Assembly (NCBI GenBank): GCA_026874595.1
Contig: CM049306.1
Coordinates: forward strand, 46,376,019-46,440,018
Length of the DNA: 64,000 bases
From: Sipunculus nudus
Taxonomy: Eukaryota; Annelida; Sipuncula; Golfingiida; Sipunculidae
Direction: 5' to 3'
The notes under the pieces are model-generated. The model was not told the origin of the DNA, made no database searches, and saw only the letters and a program-made list of their open reading frames with translations. Shown one piece after another: positions 1-11,680 of the stretch. A program made the position numbers and the translations under genes. Within the stretch, counting starts at the first letter, position 1, and every line of letters starts with the position of its first letter.

Positions 1-232
1 ATGCTAGGTAAGCTAAAAACCAAAATTTGTGGCTCCTCTTGTATTTTTGATGATTTTGTGTGCTTTTTTGTGTGTTATGGGTACTTAAGAAATTGCACTC
101 TTATAAGTGTTGTGGCCTGCTATGCAGTCATGGTGTAACTTACCTGAAATGGTGGAGAATCCAGGTAGAGTGATGCATTTTGACAGATTTTAGACTGTAT
201 CATGCTGACCTACCTTTTGTCTCTAATTTCAG

Positions 233-397
233 AAGCTGATGATCTGAAGGTCATGGTCTCGGAGTTACAGCACCGCACAAACCAAATGTCAGCTGTTTTG
301 ATTCGTCAGCTGAAGCATAGAGACCGAAGGCGGGCAAAAATCCAGCATAACTTTGATATCATCACTGCTGTATTACAGGCCTCATCCCTGAAAAGAA
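233..397 (+). CDS. Internal coding exon, FEZ/UNC-76-like coiled-coil segment
   Basis: Seen: a pyrimidine-rich acceptor (TCTCTAATTTCAG) ends at 232 and a strong donor (GTAAGT) starts at 398. The 165 bases between are open in one frame and give about 55 residues. Both flanking introns are phase 1, so the exon is symmetric and could be skipped without a frameshift. The peptide starts EADDLKVMVSELQHR and has VLIRQLKHRD followed about 14 residues later by ITAVLQ, with hydrophobic residues spaced as in a coiled coil. Family knowledge: FEZ1/FEZ2/UNC-76 adaptor proteins, which link kinesin-1 to cargo in axons, carry a similar stretch (VL-QQLA-RDELE, then an I/L-rich helix) in their C-terminal coiled coil. 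Inference: this is an exon of a divergent FEZ-family gene read left to right. The acidic DELE part of the family motif is replaced by basic RRRAK, so another coiled-coil protein is possible. Upstream exons lie outside the window; I could not place the next exon. Exon call is firm, family name is not. Confidence 0.6.
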
Positions 398-1713
398 GTA
401 AGTACACACACTACAGTGGTGGTTTTGTCTGTTATATTTTGATTATATTTCTCCATACAATAAAACTGACTTTTCAAATCTTCTGTCAAACATTTGCTTT
501 CCTTCAGATACTTTTCTATTTATATAATATAGTTCCATAACAGTCATGTAGGGAGTATAAACCTCTATTTGCACAAAGTATACTTGTGTCAGGTTTCAAG
601 AGATGGATATGAAAAGGTTACAACAAGATCAGAAAGAATCAATTTATTTAATCTTGGATAATGAAGAAGCAGCCTTCACAGTACAAGCATGATGAATATG
701 GTTTCTCCAGTACCAAATTCAGCATAATATTCATGTATGTACATATGTATGTATGCACTTATCGGATTGATATGGGGTAGTCTATAAGTATTACAGTCCT
801 GTACAGTAGAATATACTAACTGTATGTTGAGGAATACTGGTACTCCTTATGTTTTTCCATCATATTATTGGGGGGTTCAGCCCACCTAAATGTGACATTG
901 CCCCCCCCCCCAGGTTTCACCACCTAAGAGTACCATATTCAGTGATGTATATGTTTTACTTTCCATGTTTGCAGTTTTAGCACATGCATGTAAATATTCC
1001 TTTTATTGTATGCATTGCAGAAACAGTACTGTTCAAAGTGCATACAGTAAATTATGTTCACTCTGTATTGATGCAAATGCCATATTAATGAACTGGTATA
1101 AAAACTACCTCCCAGTGTGTGAACAGATGCAGATCAGAGTGAGGATAAATATGTTTGTAGTGTGAACAAAATGTGGATTTGGAGGCAATAAAATGTTATT
1201 TGAGACTTTATAAAGAGAATACAGGTTGCAGTGTTAACACGACTTAATACCATACATCCATATTCTGGTAACATTTATTCTCTTTCACAAACAGAATTAT
1301 GAGAAAGCCATGAAAAAAGTGACTTTCACAGTTTTGCTTGAAAATTGAAATTAGTCCTTAGAATAGTTCATCAAATATATTCTCTTTATAAAATTATTAG
1401 GCATTAATTTGCCACCACTTATATAGCGCAGCTGTGAGATTCTGCTTTAATCAAACTCATCACAAGTAAAAATTCCTTTTCAAGATAGATTTATCTCACC
1501 ATCTGTTTTGATTAGTGACTGTCTCCAAACAAGAAACCTCTTGGCCTGGGGCTTGTTGGTTGATTGCTTTTACAAATTGGTTTTGACAGTCTTTCAATAA
1601 AAGTTATTGATTGTATTAAGTGTGCCTAATTTGTGCTGTGTATGGGGTCATATCTTTGGTAAAAAGTATGTATATAAAACAATTGAGTTGGTTTTATTTT
1701 AAACATGAAGGTA
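398..1713. other. Intron or flanking DNA, no gene seen
   Basis: AT-rich, CpG-poor sequence downstream of the exon donor. It contains a run of eleven C at 901-911 and short random frames only. By position it is most likely the intron following the exon at 233-397. Confidence 0.6.
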
Positions 1714-3090
1714 ACACTATGAGAGCACTTTGGCCACAGGCGGAAATTCTGTGGTAGTTTTGGTCACTGACAGCCACAGCTAATCAGCTGGTCATTTGCT
1801 GTGATACCCAGTGACCAAACTGGTCACTCACAGTCACAGGTTATCACCCAATTCCCTTAATGACCTCTGCCTAATGACTTAATAGCCTGTGTGGCCAGAA
1901 GTGACCAGAACAGATATCCAGTGACCACTTAAAAAATAATCAAGACATGTCTTGAGTGGATGATTACAGTAGTGGAAGGGGGTGACCCTTGTTGTGAAAT
2001 GATTGACAGGGAGTGACTGTCTGTGGTCAGTAGTGACTGCTAGTGGCCAGTCCTGCTACTGTCCGTAGTTAAATTTATTCTAGTGGTCCCTTATTTCAGA
2101 GTTTCATGCTGTATCCTGTTTATCAAACTGGTATCTTACTTGTTAATCAGTTGTATGATAGCATCACTAAGAGTTTGGACACTAGCAAGTGTCATTATTT
2201 TCATTATTGTTAAAATAAAATGGTGATATGTATAATATAATGCAATATTCAGGTATCATTTAAAGTCACAGAACAATGTCACAAATTTTAGTAGGAAATA
2301 AAAACTCACAGATTTGTGTAGGGAAACAGACACAAATTGAACTGGAGAAAATACCCCTTCAATTCTCACTTTTCATTTTTTCTGGAATTTTAGCACTGCA
2401 GTTTTAAACAGGTCACTACAATTTTTAAACAAATAGTTTTATTTTAAAGGACTAATTTATGCTGAAGAAGAATTCATAGCTAGATGAAACTAGATTCCCC
2501 CCGCCCACAACTGAGAGATATAATAATTAGAGTAAGGAAATAAAATAGAAATTAAATATTAGTTGCAGTTTTGTGACCTAGGGTTTATATGATTATAGAA
2601 ATAAACAACCCATGTAAGCACTTAGGGGGAGGCCTAATGAACACTTTATTATGTATCGTACCTTCTGCCTCAGATGATGGTTCCATATCAAAATAACAAA
2701 TAATTTTTTTTACTGAAGAAGTTTTGTTTCTTTCAGGTTTACAGTTAAAGAGTACATGTCTGTTGCAAGTCCCTATAAGTAAATGGAATGGACTCCTTAA
2801 TTATAATTTTTGTTAAACTTTAGTGGTGAATTTTCAAAACTTGTTAATTTACAGTGAAATATAAAAAAGTGTTATTTATGAATAAGGTGTATTTATTGCT
2901 CTACTCAAATTGTGAATTTTTTCCCTAACACAAACCTATTAACCTTTGACCCAAGTTTGTGACCTTTCTGTGAGTTTATTTATCACCCAAAACTGTGACT
3001 TTTTTCTGGTCACCATGCACTACAGTCATGGTCAACATTTTTTTGAGTTCACAAAATAAAAATTGGTGTATTTGCATGAAACTTTAAGCG
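1714..3090 (+). mobile_element. Non-autonomous element, copy A of an inverted pair
   Basis: The first 430 bases (1714-2143) match the reverse complement of 14986-15415 at all positions but one (A at 1976 against T). Beyond 2143 the match continues but at clearly lower identity, as shown by shared blocks such as GACACTAGC followed by an AAAATGG stretch near 2200 and GAGTTCACAAAATAAAA near 3045. The near-identical part is rich in GTGACCA/TGGTCAC words in both orientations. No transposase or terminal inverted repeat was found, so the class is unknown. The right limit is approximate. Confidence 0.7.
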
Positions 3091-3413
3091 AAGTGATATG
3101 AACATTAGCAATACAATCTATACAACAAATGGAATGATCAGGTCATTTCAATACTTTAAAATAATATTTTGAAAACTAGCAACTGTTGCTGAAAGAAGAA
3201 GAATTTATTGATAAATGTGAAATTTCACATACTTTTACATACATCTGAGTATATATATTCCTGCAGTTTCTCATTATTTTATACATAATAATTAACAATA
3301 ATTTGCTATACCTGCAGTGCTGAACTTGGATTTACCTACTGAATGAATAGAAATTGTGGCTTCTTCATATACACAAATCTAATGGTTATTTTGAGACTAT
3401 AACAGATAAGTAG

Positions 3414-3825
3414 AAGTTATGTCAAGAGTAACCAGCTTCTGTGGCTCAGGGGTAGAGCGCAGGACTCAAAGCCGGGAGATAGCGAGTTCGAATCTCACTC
3501 GAGGTGGTGGGATTTTTCACGGTCGGCCCCCACCCGGGGTGAGCACTCTGCAGGCTTAATGGGGAGACTGTGCCCATCAGTCGTGTTTCACTCACAACGA
3601 GTGTGCTTTTTGGGGGTTCCTCGGTTGTATGACACACACCACACCCAGGGCCTGCAGGTGTGGTATACAGAACCTGGTTGACACCAGGAAAATTTGGATA
3701 TAAGCCCCCGTAACGTAGTCTGAAACCAGAATGGAACTCTGCAGATGTATACATATACTTAGATAAGCAAAGCATTAAAAAATGCAGGCAGTAACCTCCA
3801 CAAAAAAAAAAGTTATGTCAAGAGT
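3414..3825 (+). mobile_element. tRNA-derived SINE with 16-base target site duplications
   Basis: The element occupies about 3430-3809. An A-box (TGGCTCAGGGGTAGAGC, 3442-3458) and a B-box (GAGTTCGAATCTC, 3484-3496) mark a tRNA-like head; the GGACTCAAAG between them resembles a tRNA-Leu(CAA) anticodon arm. A tRNA-unrelated body follows and the element ends in an A run at 3802-3811. The 16 bases AAGTTATGTCAAGAGT occur directly before it (3414-3429) and directly after it (3810-3825), a perfect duplication as left by LINE-machinery retroposition. The perfect duplication suggests a fairly recent insertion. The 109-residue frame on the opposite strand is a by-product. Confidence 0.9.
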
Positions 3826-4884
3826 TCGAGCAAACTGTCAGATAATTTAAATTTGATCATCAAATGGAGATAATTAATGTCAGATATATCTGAAAATCAG
3901 TATCCCTGTATTCTCTCTAAAGATGGGGTCAAATATGACTATAACAGTTAAGATAGTTCTGTATTATTGGTCTGTATTATGTAAATAATTATACAGAACC
4001 ACCAATTTCTAAATAGCCCTACCATGGATATCTTTTATTTTGCCATGTATGTTGGTCTGAACTACTGTATAAAGCCAGTGACATAAACCGGCCTTTCTAA
4101 TTTTTTTCTTTCCCAGCTTAATGGGTGTTTTGAGACTGGCATATTCATCTGGCAAATATTCCATCTGGTCTTACTAAAGTATTTACAGTTCACCTATAGT
4201 TTCACTCTTGTTTATCTTTTATTAACAACAGTACCTGTATGCAACAGCAGTAGTATTTCATCTGATCTTTCTGTCTTACTTGAGAACTGCAGTTAACATT
4301 AGGTAACTAGAAACCTGCATTCTTTAGAATGCAAGCCACTCCCACATTTGGGGTCCTGCGATGCTCCTAAAACAATGTTAGCAATCACTTATTTGGCCCT
4401 TCCCCCCCCCCCCCCCTTTCATTCATGCATATGTGTCTGTACATTTGTGAATATTCGTTGCTGACATTCCTGAATCCGATCATGCACTGGATCAACACTA
4501 AAATCTAATTGTACTTTCATTGGTCGATTTTACTGCCCTGAAAATTCAGCATGAGATACTTTGATTTTGTGAGTTATGTTGTGAACAAACAAACGAACAC
4601 AACACAGATGGGGATGAACCCATACCCTCATGGTGGAGGTAACTAGTTCAAGAGCATCTTACCAGAGAATTAGTAGTTCAGTTAACCTTAAAGTAATAAC
4701 CTTAAAAATTTAATAAAGAAAAAATATATAAATAAACCAACACACATTTAAAGTTTTCTGCTGATCTTTCTACTAACTGTATATAAAATGTGTATGATAT
4801 AATATAATAGACTTTTCTTGACTAGATGCAATAGATGAAACTGTACATTCAATGATAATCTCTTTTGTTCATCATATTAGTATT
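3826..4884. other. No gene seen; AT-rich spacer with poly-C tract
   Basis: Nothing gene-like was recognised. A run of about 16 C lies near 4401-4417. CpG is scarce, as in the surrounding sequence. Confidence 0.5.
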
Positions 4885-5119
4885 TTTAGCTCGGCTGACT
4901 TTCAGTCATGCTGGGCTATAGCGATGGGTCTTTGTCCGGCGTCCTTCCGTCTGTCCGTCCGGCGGCCGTTAGCAGGGCACAAATTGAACCGTAGGGGCTA
5001 GGGCCATGAACCCTATGCAGTCTTAGAGGTTCTAAAAAGATCTCCTTGCAAACCTGAAATTAGGTCACTGCGACCTAATATTCTCGAAGTTATGGGGTGT
5101 GTTTGCACCCCCCAGAAAT

Positions 5120-5960
5120 AATTCTTTTAGCCAAAATTTTCATCCCAAACCTTCCATCTTTCACATACAGCTCACCTACCAACAGGGGAAGAACCATAAT
5201 TATTTTGAGGTCACAAGGTCAAAGGTCAAGGTCACAGAACCAACTTCTTTGAAAAGCCTCAGGATGCATTTTAAGCCAAACCTTTCATCCCAATTCTTTG
5301 ATCTTCCACATATAGCTCACCTAATAAGTTTGAGAATGAATCCTATAGATGTTGAGGTCACAAGGTCAGAGGTCAGGGTCACAGGATCCACTTCTTTGAA
5401 AAGGTTGTGGACACATTTCAAGCTAGACCTTTCATTCCAAACCTTTCAGCACTGATATCACTTCTCTGCCAACAGGGGAAAAGACCTGTTGATTTTGAGG
5501 TCAAAGGTCAAGTTCACAGCACCCTCTTCTTGCGTGGAGTCATTTTAAGGCAAACTTTTCAATCTATACTCTCCATCTGTCATATATGGCTTGCCTACCA
5601 ATAGGAGAAGAAGCCTGTTGATGTTGAGTTCAAAGGGTCAAAGGTCAAGGTCACAATATGGTTCTAAATGCTTGTGAACATATTTCAAGTGAAACTGTTC
5701 AACCCAAACCTTCAGTCTTTCACATATGCCACATCTATGAATCACTGAATTTGATTCAAACTTCATATTTATGGGTCTTTTTGCATGAAGAAATAACTAA
5801 TTGATTTTGAGGTCAGCTGGTCAGGAGGTTAAAGGTCGCAGGTCTTAGTTATTCACTCATTGGTTGCCAAGTAATTACACCCGGCCAGATGTAAGTAGTA
5901 AGTAGTTACCCATCATTTAGAAAGAATCCAGTTGATATGTGGGCAAAAGGCCAAGGTCAT
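5120..5960 (+). repeat. Tandem block of about 130-150-base units with AGGTCA arrays
   Basis: Successive units share the order: 'AAACCTTTCATCCCA', 'CACATATAGCTCACC', 'CCAACAGGGGAAGA', then a GGTCA cluster, then 'ACTTCTTTGAAAAG'. Clusters lie near 5206-5237, 5356-5386, 5496-5518 and 5626-5654, with weaker ones at 5806-5840 and 5945-5970. Inside a cluster AGGTCA half-sites are directly repeated with 1-base and 0-base spacing, for example starting at 5216, 5223 and 5229. Frames of 65-118 residues across the block are chance products. Confidence 0.75.
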
Positions 5961-7150
5961 AGGTCACGGATGTTCACAATAACTTGTTTTGTAGACCATC
6001 TCTATTTTTCTTGTTTTCTTGTATATATAACCATGGCACTCACAACTGGTACATCTCACTATGTGCCCATAATTGTCAGTGACACTTGTGATATATGACT
6101 CCCTTTTGTATCAGATCATGGAGTGATAAGGATATATCATTAGTGCATAACAAAAACACTGTTGCCGGAATGCTTTGGCCAGGCATTAAGACTATGAGAG
6201 TTAAGTATTAAGGTTTAGCTACTGATTTATAAAATGATGGGAACATTTTGCAGTTTATATCATGGAATCATAGCAATAATCTTAGTTTTCTAGATATCTG
6301 AATATTATTATACAAATCATCAGATATACCAGCAAGGGTTTGTTCTGATAATATGTGGGTCTGTACTTGGATTTAGGATGGCTTTATTTGATTACAAGAC
6401 TCTTAGTGATGCTTTCTGCATTTCTTTTCTTTTAGGTTTTGCAGTTTACCTACCCTGCTGACCCCATTGAATAGCAAGCTGAAAATTAAAACAAATTGGA
6501 CTTCCACTTTTTACATTTGCATGTTCATAAATCTGATATGAGAGCTCTCCAACCTGATCATGCCTTTTGAATTGTTTTGGACATTCATAACTGTTACATT
6601 CTTTGGAGCAACTGCTACAAGTTTAGTGTCTTATTGGAGGATGTGTGATATCAAATGTCAGACTTGTCAGAAAACCATTATGTCTGCCAGGTAGCCATTT
6701 TAGAAATCCTTTTGCCAGGGCAGTTTCTGTGATTTTTTTATGATGTTTGGTCCCTTTTAGAGGATGTTTGTTGTTCAATTTCCGACCTGTCAGAAATCCA
6801 ATATGGCCACCAGGAAGCCATCTTTAAATTCCTTTAGAACATATTGTCTCAAGAACTATTAAAGTGAATGCAGTGGGATGTATATTAATGTAATCTTGCA
6901 TTGGGTCAAAGATTTCTTAATAAATATGACCATCATTTATGAAAGCTCAGTACAGTTGGCTTGTATTGAATAAAAATTAATATGAAAGCACCTGTTTCAC
7001 AATAATTCTTGCATGGGTTTCCTTGATCTTTTGCTATATTTTGATCTTATATGTGGCCTGTGTGGTATTCCTTTTGACACTGACAGGTATCGAGCAAGTT
7101 GTGGGATTAGTTCCTGATAGCTCAACAACCATACGTTTTGCCTCAGACCA

Positions 7151-8740
7151 TCATTGTATCCCCAGACAAAGTCAGGATACTATGGTTTCACGACGGTCCT
7201 GCTGCCGCCCCAGAAAAACCTTGTGGGTGGGATAACTCAAAAAATATTTCACTGATTTTTTTCAAACTTTACAGTTGTATAGATATAGGTAAGGGGACGA
7301 AGCCTATTTAAAATGGGGTCATGACCTAAGCTAGGAGAATGACCTTGACCTTGAATAGGTCCATTATTGCTGAAAATAACACAAATTCTTAAATATCTCA
7401 AGTAAGCTTGCATGGACTGGTCTAAAAAATTAAGGTGACCGAAGATCTTGGATAGCCTTGTGATATACCGGAAACTGGTGGTGCCACCTATTATCCTTTT
7501 CTTGTTTTTACGCCTTTTAATACCCCCATAATTGCCACTTGACAGTACTGTAAGCATTATAAGTCAAAAACTAATGGACAGATTTATTTCATATTATGCA
7601 CATGTAAAGAGATGGGCTATGGGATGAGGTCTGTTTACATTTTGGTCATGACCTTTACCATGAGAGTGGCCTTGACCTTTAATGTGTCAATATTTGGTGA
7701 AAATCACACACCTCTTATGATATCTCCAGTGTTGATAGCCATATGGATTTCAAACGTGACTTATGTATGGCCCACTACAAAAGTAAGAACCCTATAGGTT
7801 CTAGGGTCATGAGGTCTAAGGTCAAGGTCACTTGACTTGCACCTTACAATATACTGTGGATGCATTTTAAGCCAAACTTTCATCCCAGGTCTTCCATCAT
7901 GAATATATAGCTCACTTGCCAATAGTGGATGATCCATATCAATTTTGGGGTCACAAGAACAAAGATCAAGGCCACAGGAGCTATATGTCAAAAAATTAGT
8001 TCCTGGATGATAATTCCTGCTTTTATTGATGTATTGATTTCAAACTTGACTTATATATGTCCCATTGAAAAAGCAAGACTCCAATTGTTTTAGGGGTCAT
8101 GAGGTCAAAGGTCACAGGACACATCTTTAAAAAGATTGTGGATGCATTTTCAGCCAAACATTTCGTCTCAGACCTTTCATCTTGCACATATAGTTCATCT
8201 GCCAATAGAGGAAGACCCCTATCAATTTTGAGGTCACAAGGTCAAAGGTGAAGGTCACAGGAGCCATCTGTCCAAAAATTAGTTCCTGAGATGATAATTC
8301 AAGCTTGGATTAATATATGGATTTCAAACCTGACTTATATATGGCCCATCAATAAATCTAGACCTCTATTGATTTATATATAAAAGTGGATGATCAATAT
8401 CAATTTTGGGGTCACAAGGTCAAAGGTCAAGGCCACAGGAGCCATCTGTCCAAAAATTAGTTTCTGGATGATAATTCCTGCTTTTATTGATGTATAGATT
8501 TCAAACTTGACTTGTATATGTCCCATTGAAAAAGCAAGACCCCAATTGATTTTTGGGTCATGAGGTCAAAGGTCAAGGTCACAGGACCAACAAAAGATTG
8601 TGGATTGATAGATGGAAGAAACAATAATTGCTTGCCAAGTGTCAGTATATGCTGCTAAAAATGGGGGCCTATTCTTAAAGGGGGGGGGGGCTACTATGTC
8701 TGGGGATACTCTGGCACCTGCGGTGCCAAGAAATATCTAG
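7151..8740 (+). mobile_element. Candidate Helentron/Helitron-like element
   Basis: The 3' end has the Helitron signature: a perfect 7-base stem TGGCACC-TGC-GGTGCCA (8712-8728), an 8-base spacer, CTAG (8737-8740) and a following T. Just inside it, TGTCTGGGGATAC (8697-8709) is the exact reverse complement of GTATCCCCAGACA at 7156-7168, which lies six bases after a TC preceded by A (7149-7152). An inverted copy of the 5' tip placed just before the 3' hairpin is a known Helentron/Helitron2 arrangement. The 3' end is well supported; the 5' end is inference. No Rep/helicase frame is present, so it would be non-autonomous. Confidence 0.5.
7797..8590 (+). repeat. Second tandem block of about 150-base units with AGGTCA arrays
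   Basis: GGTCA clusters occur at about 7804-7830, 7947-7975, 8094-8117, 8229-8260, 8408-8439 and 8554-8583, mostly 135-180 bases apart. Units carry 'TTTCAAAC-TGACTTATATATG-CCCAT' and 'CAATTTTGGGGTCACAAGG' alternately, so two unit types are mixed. The best cluster (8563-8581) is three perfect AGGTCA half-sites, spaced 1 and 0. Units resemble those at 5120-5960. A poly-G run lies at 8679-8690. Confidence 0.75.
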
Positions 8741-8908
8741 TTCACTATGTTTTAACCAGACATATATGATAAGAATTTATGGCAATGTAGAAAGTTTAAA
8801 CAAAATTGGCATATAGGTTCTGCAACAATTTTACTAGTTGTGAATCGCAGCCCATGATGTCACAGGTCATGCTTGGCAGCTGAGCGTCATGACCCATGGG
8901 TCACTTGT

Positions 8909-10027
8909 TGTTATTTTAATTTCATATACAACTTCATTTTTTCACTGAACTTTGTTTATGTTATATTATACCATTTACACATTTATTTTTACAAGATACC
9001 AGGACAAATAATAAAAGCAAATAATTGTGATCTTATAATAATAATTATTATGACTTTGCCCAAGGATGGGCTTCTGATTCAATTTGCATTTTAGGGATGG
9101 GTTTCTGTTAGCTATGCTGTTATTTTATAATTGGCTAAAAATGGCTCTCCAAGGTTTAAGATGAATTATAAAATTACCAAATTAATGAGGGGAAGAATAT
9201 ATGATAAACTGCAGTGGTTAAAACCTAGTGGTTATTCCTGCAATTTCTTCATTAGTTTGTGTCATTCCTGTTATACACCCACAACCCTTATAAAGACACA
9301 TTGATAGTATACACACCCAAACCAGCAGTGATGTAGCAGGGTTTCCTTTGCTGAAAATCTGATACATTGCATAATAGGCCAAGCCCAGAGCCTGAGCTGG
9401 TCATCCTCCCAGGGGAAGAGATAATGGCCATTTATCAGTCATCTGTGTCTTGCACTGACTGACACAGTCACACCACCCCACAGTATACTAAATGCAGGCA
9501 GCTCCTTCCCAAGTTCTAATCTTGATATGTCCAACCTAATGCCTTGAAGGGATGTGTCACACTGACAGATCAGTGGGTTAGAAACCAAGTTCACAACATA
9601 GGAAATCTGACACATGAAAATAGCCAAAAAGACCATATATGTTAAAACATTTTGATTTCGATATTTACTTTTGATGTTTAATATTTTATTTAATATGTAA
9701 GCTATTTATCAATGTGTATGAAATTCTTTTCAAATTAAATAAATATATATTAAAATCAAGCAAATATAAGGATCTTCTTAATATTTTTACTCTGGAATTT
9801 GCTATACATTTTGAACTTAAATATTTCTTCTCTTGTGTGTTGAATGTGGAATCACATATATTTTTATTTTTAGCATGTTAAATAGTGAATATATAACAGT
9901 CAGAAACCATAAATGTATTTGTTTATTGATCATGACTCATGACCTCAGTTTGAAATGCAGCTCCATCATCATACAAAGTTTAACATTTAGACACAAGACC
10001 TAGTTTCCTAATAATGGTAGCTGTGCA
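8909..10027. other. No gene seen; AT-rich sequence
   Basis: Nothing recognised. A stretch at 9440-9640 is less AT-rich than its surroundings but has no splice sites or family resemblance that I could support. Confidence 0.5.
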
Positions 10028-10029
10028 TA

Positions 10030-10121
<92 letters not shown>
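10028..10121. repeat. (TA)n microsatellite
   Basis: About 94 bases of nearly pure alternating T and A with two TTT interruptions. The 71-residue frame rich in Ile-Tyr across it is an artefact of the repeat. Confidence 0.97.
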
Positions 10122-10124
<3 letters not shown>

Positions 10125-10260
10125 GCCTTAACCCTGATCATTAACTTTCAGGATGAGTTCCGGATTAAGATCTGGTCTGGACTAATTGGCGATTGGTTCA
10201 GACTAGATCACGAACGGGATTTGGTCTGAACCTATTGCTAATAGGTCCAGGTTGGTATCT
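10122..10260. repeat. Short insert with hairpin between TA tracts
   Basis: A less AT-rich segment lies between the TA microsatellite and a smaller TA tract (10271-10290). It contains GGTTCAGAC (10195-10203) and its exact reverse complement GTCTGAACC (10224-10232), a 9-base stem with a 20-base loop. It could be a small inverted-repeat element that inserted in TA-rich DNA; no flanking duplication is readable because the flank is itself a TA repeat. Confidence 0.35.
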
Positions 10261-11680
10261 GGGCCTTGACATATACATGTATATATATATTGTTCCATAC
10301 AATTAATGGTTATTCATAGATGATGTCTCTATTTGCTTAACCCAAAATAACTAATAATTCAAATATATATATATACCGGTAGTCAGTTATTCAAATGTTT
10401 TGTTATCATTTGAAAGGTGAAAATTGGCAACAAATTTCTCGCCCATATTTCATGAAATTGAAAGGTGTTAGCTAATAAATAACTTTTTAAGTAAAAATCT
10501 TGTTGCACACTTAGACTGAATCTGATATCATTTGTCCAAGTAGGATTTCAAATTCACCTAGTAGGATTGGAAATTGCCCTTGTGAAATTTAAATTTCTCC
10601 TAGGAGAGATTACTATTATGATTTCCACTGGGCTCAAGCCAGTTGAGATCCCAATTGTGATTTCTCTTGGTAGATCCCAATTGTGATCTCACCTAGTGGA
10701 ATTTCCAAACCCACTGGATTGTAATCTCCACTGTGACATATACACATATATATATATATATATAAATCATATTTTGGGTTAAATATATACAAACGCAATA
10801 TCAATGTATACTTCACATTATTACATGAGCTACACTAACAAACTTGTGAAAAAAAACCCAAATAATCGTTTAACTGAATTTTACATATAATCAATGTTTT
10901 GATCATTTAATGATTATTCATAATAATTATGATGCATATATTGCTGATATTTATATTGCTGATATCAAGTGACTTAATTGTGGATATTTACAATATTCTT
11001 ACAGTATTACAGTGCATTGTAACAGGCTTTACTTATGTCATGATATAAATTTACATATTTGAAATGTAGTGATACATTTACTTTAAAAAATAACTTAATG
11101 AAATAAGGTATTTTCCTAAGTAATTAAAACAAACAGGTTATTGTTTGGACAAGCAAACAGAAAACATATTTAGTTTCAAATTTATAAATTTTTAAATTTT
11201 AGATATGGTAATGCAATGCAACATTCTGTAACTTATAGGAGAGATTATCATTCCCGTCTCTGATGTTTATAACTGGTATCTGTCAGATGACCTGACTTTT
11301 CAAGCCTAACATAAAACTCCCATCTGATTGCATGTTGCCTATTCAGATATAAGGACCATTCCTGTGTAATTGTTATGCTATCATTTAAAATAATTCTTCA
11401 GACCTTCAAATGTTCTGGCTGAATCGGTCTGATGTGATTACTGAAACAGTTGTGAAGATAATGCTAGAAATATCAAAGTACTCGGCCTCAAAACATACTG
11501 AATAGTGTAAGGAATCCCCGCTAGACCTTGCTTGCAAAACAAATTTCTGTTTCAATAATGTGCTATGAAATGAAGAGATATTCCCTCTGAGCATTCTATT
11601 ATGAAATGTTCAATGCCTAAAACAATTATTTATTTCAGAATATTTTGAATATGTGTCACAGAAGGTATTGTATTCAATGA
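10261..11680. other. No gene seen; AT-rich sequence with small TA tracts
   Basis: Contains TA tracts near 10362 and 10746 and a short direct repeat of GATCCCAATTGTGAT at about 10647 and 10674. No coding exon was recognised. Confidence 0.5.

Larger units (their letters stand above)
4885..8908 (+). mobile_element. AGCTCAG-hairpin repeat element, copy 1 (composite)
   Basis: It opens with AGCTCGGCTGACTTTCAGTC (4888-) and a GTCCGTCC-type run near 4940-4970, and closes with CAGCTGAGCGTCATGACCCA (8877-8896) then TGGGTCACTTG. The same opening and closing words bound copies at 11681-12292 and 57550-60163, which defines the family within this window. No protein is encoded. This copy is longest because it holds two blocks of about 150-base repeats (5100-5660, 7800-8590) and a Helitron-like 3' end at 8712-8740, so it is probably a nest of insertions. 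Similar sequences are abundant in bivalve genomes (general knowledge, not searched here). Confidence 0.6.

Noticed and set aside
2719-2816. Strong acceptor (TTTTGTTTCTTTCAG) followed by a frame that continues the 233-397 exon to a stop after 26 codons
   Set aside because: It lies inside the mobile element copy A (1714-3090) and the peptide has no FEZ-like character, so a fortuitous splice site is more likely.
3430-3500. Functional tRNA gene
   Set aside because: A and B boxes are present but the acceptor stem does not pair and the sequence runs into a SINE body with an A tail and target duplications.
3446-3775. 109-residue minus-strand frame
   Set aside because: It is the antisense of the SINE at 3430-3809.
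6421-6461. Polypyrimidine tract and AG (6435 or 6444) giving a five- to eight-residue tail ending YLPC and a stop in frame with the 233-397 exon
   Set aside because: It lies inside the AGCTCAG-type element and the added peptide is too short to support; recorded as a possible terminal exon only.
10014-10229. Ile-Tyr-rich hydrophobic protein
   Set aside because: Translation of a TA microsatellite.
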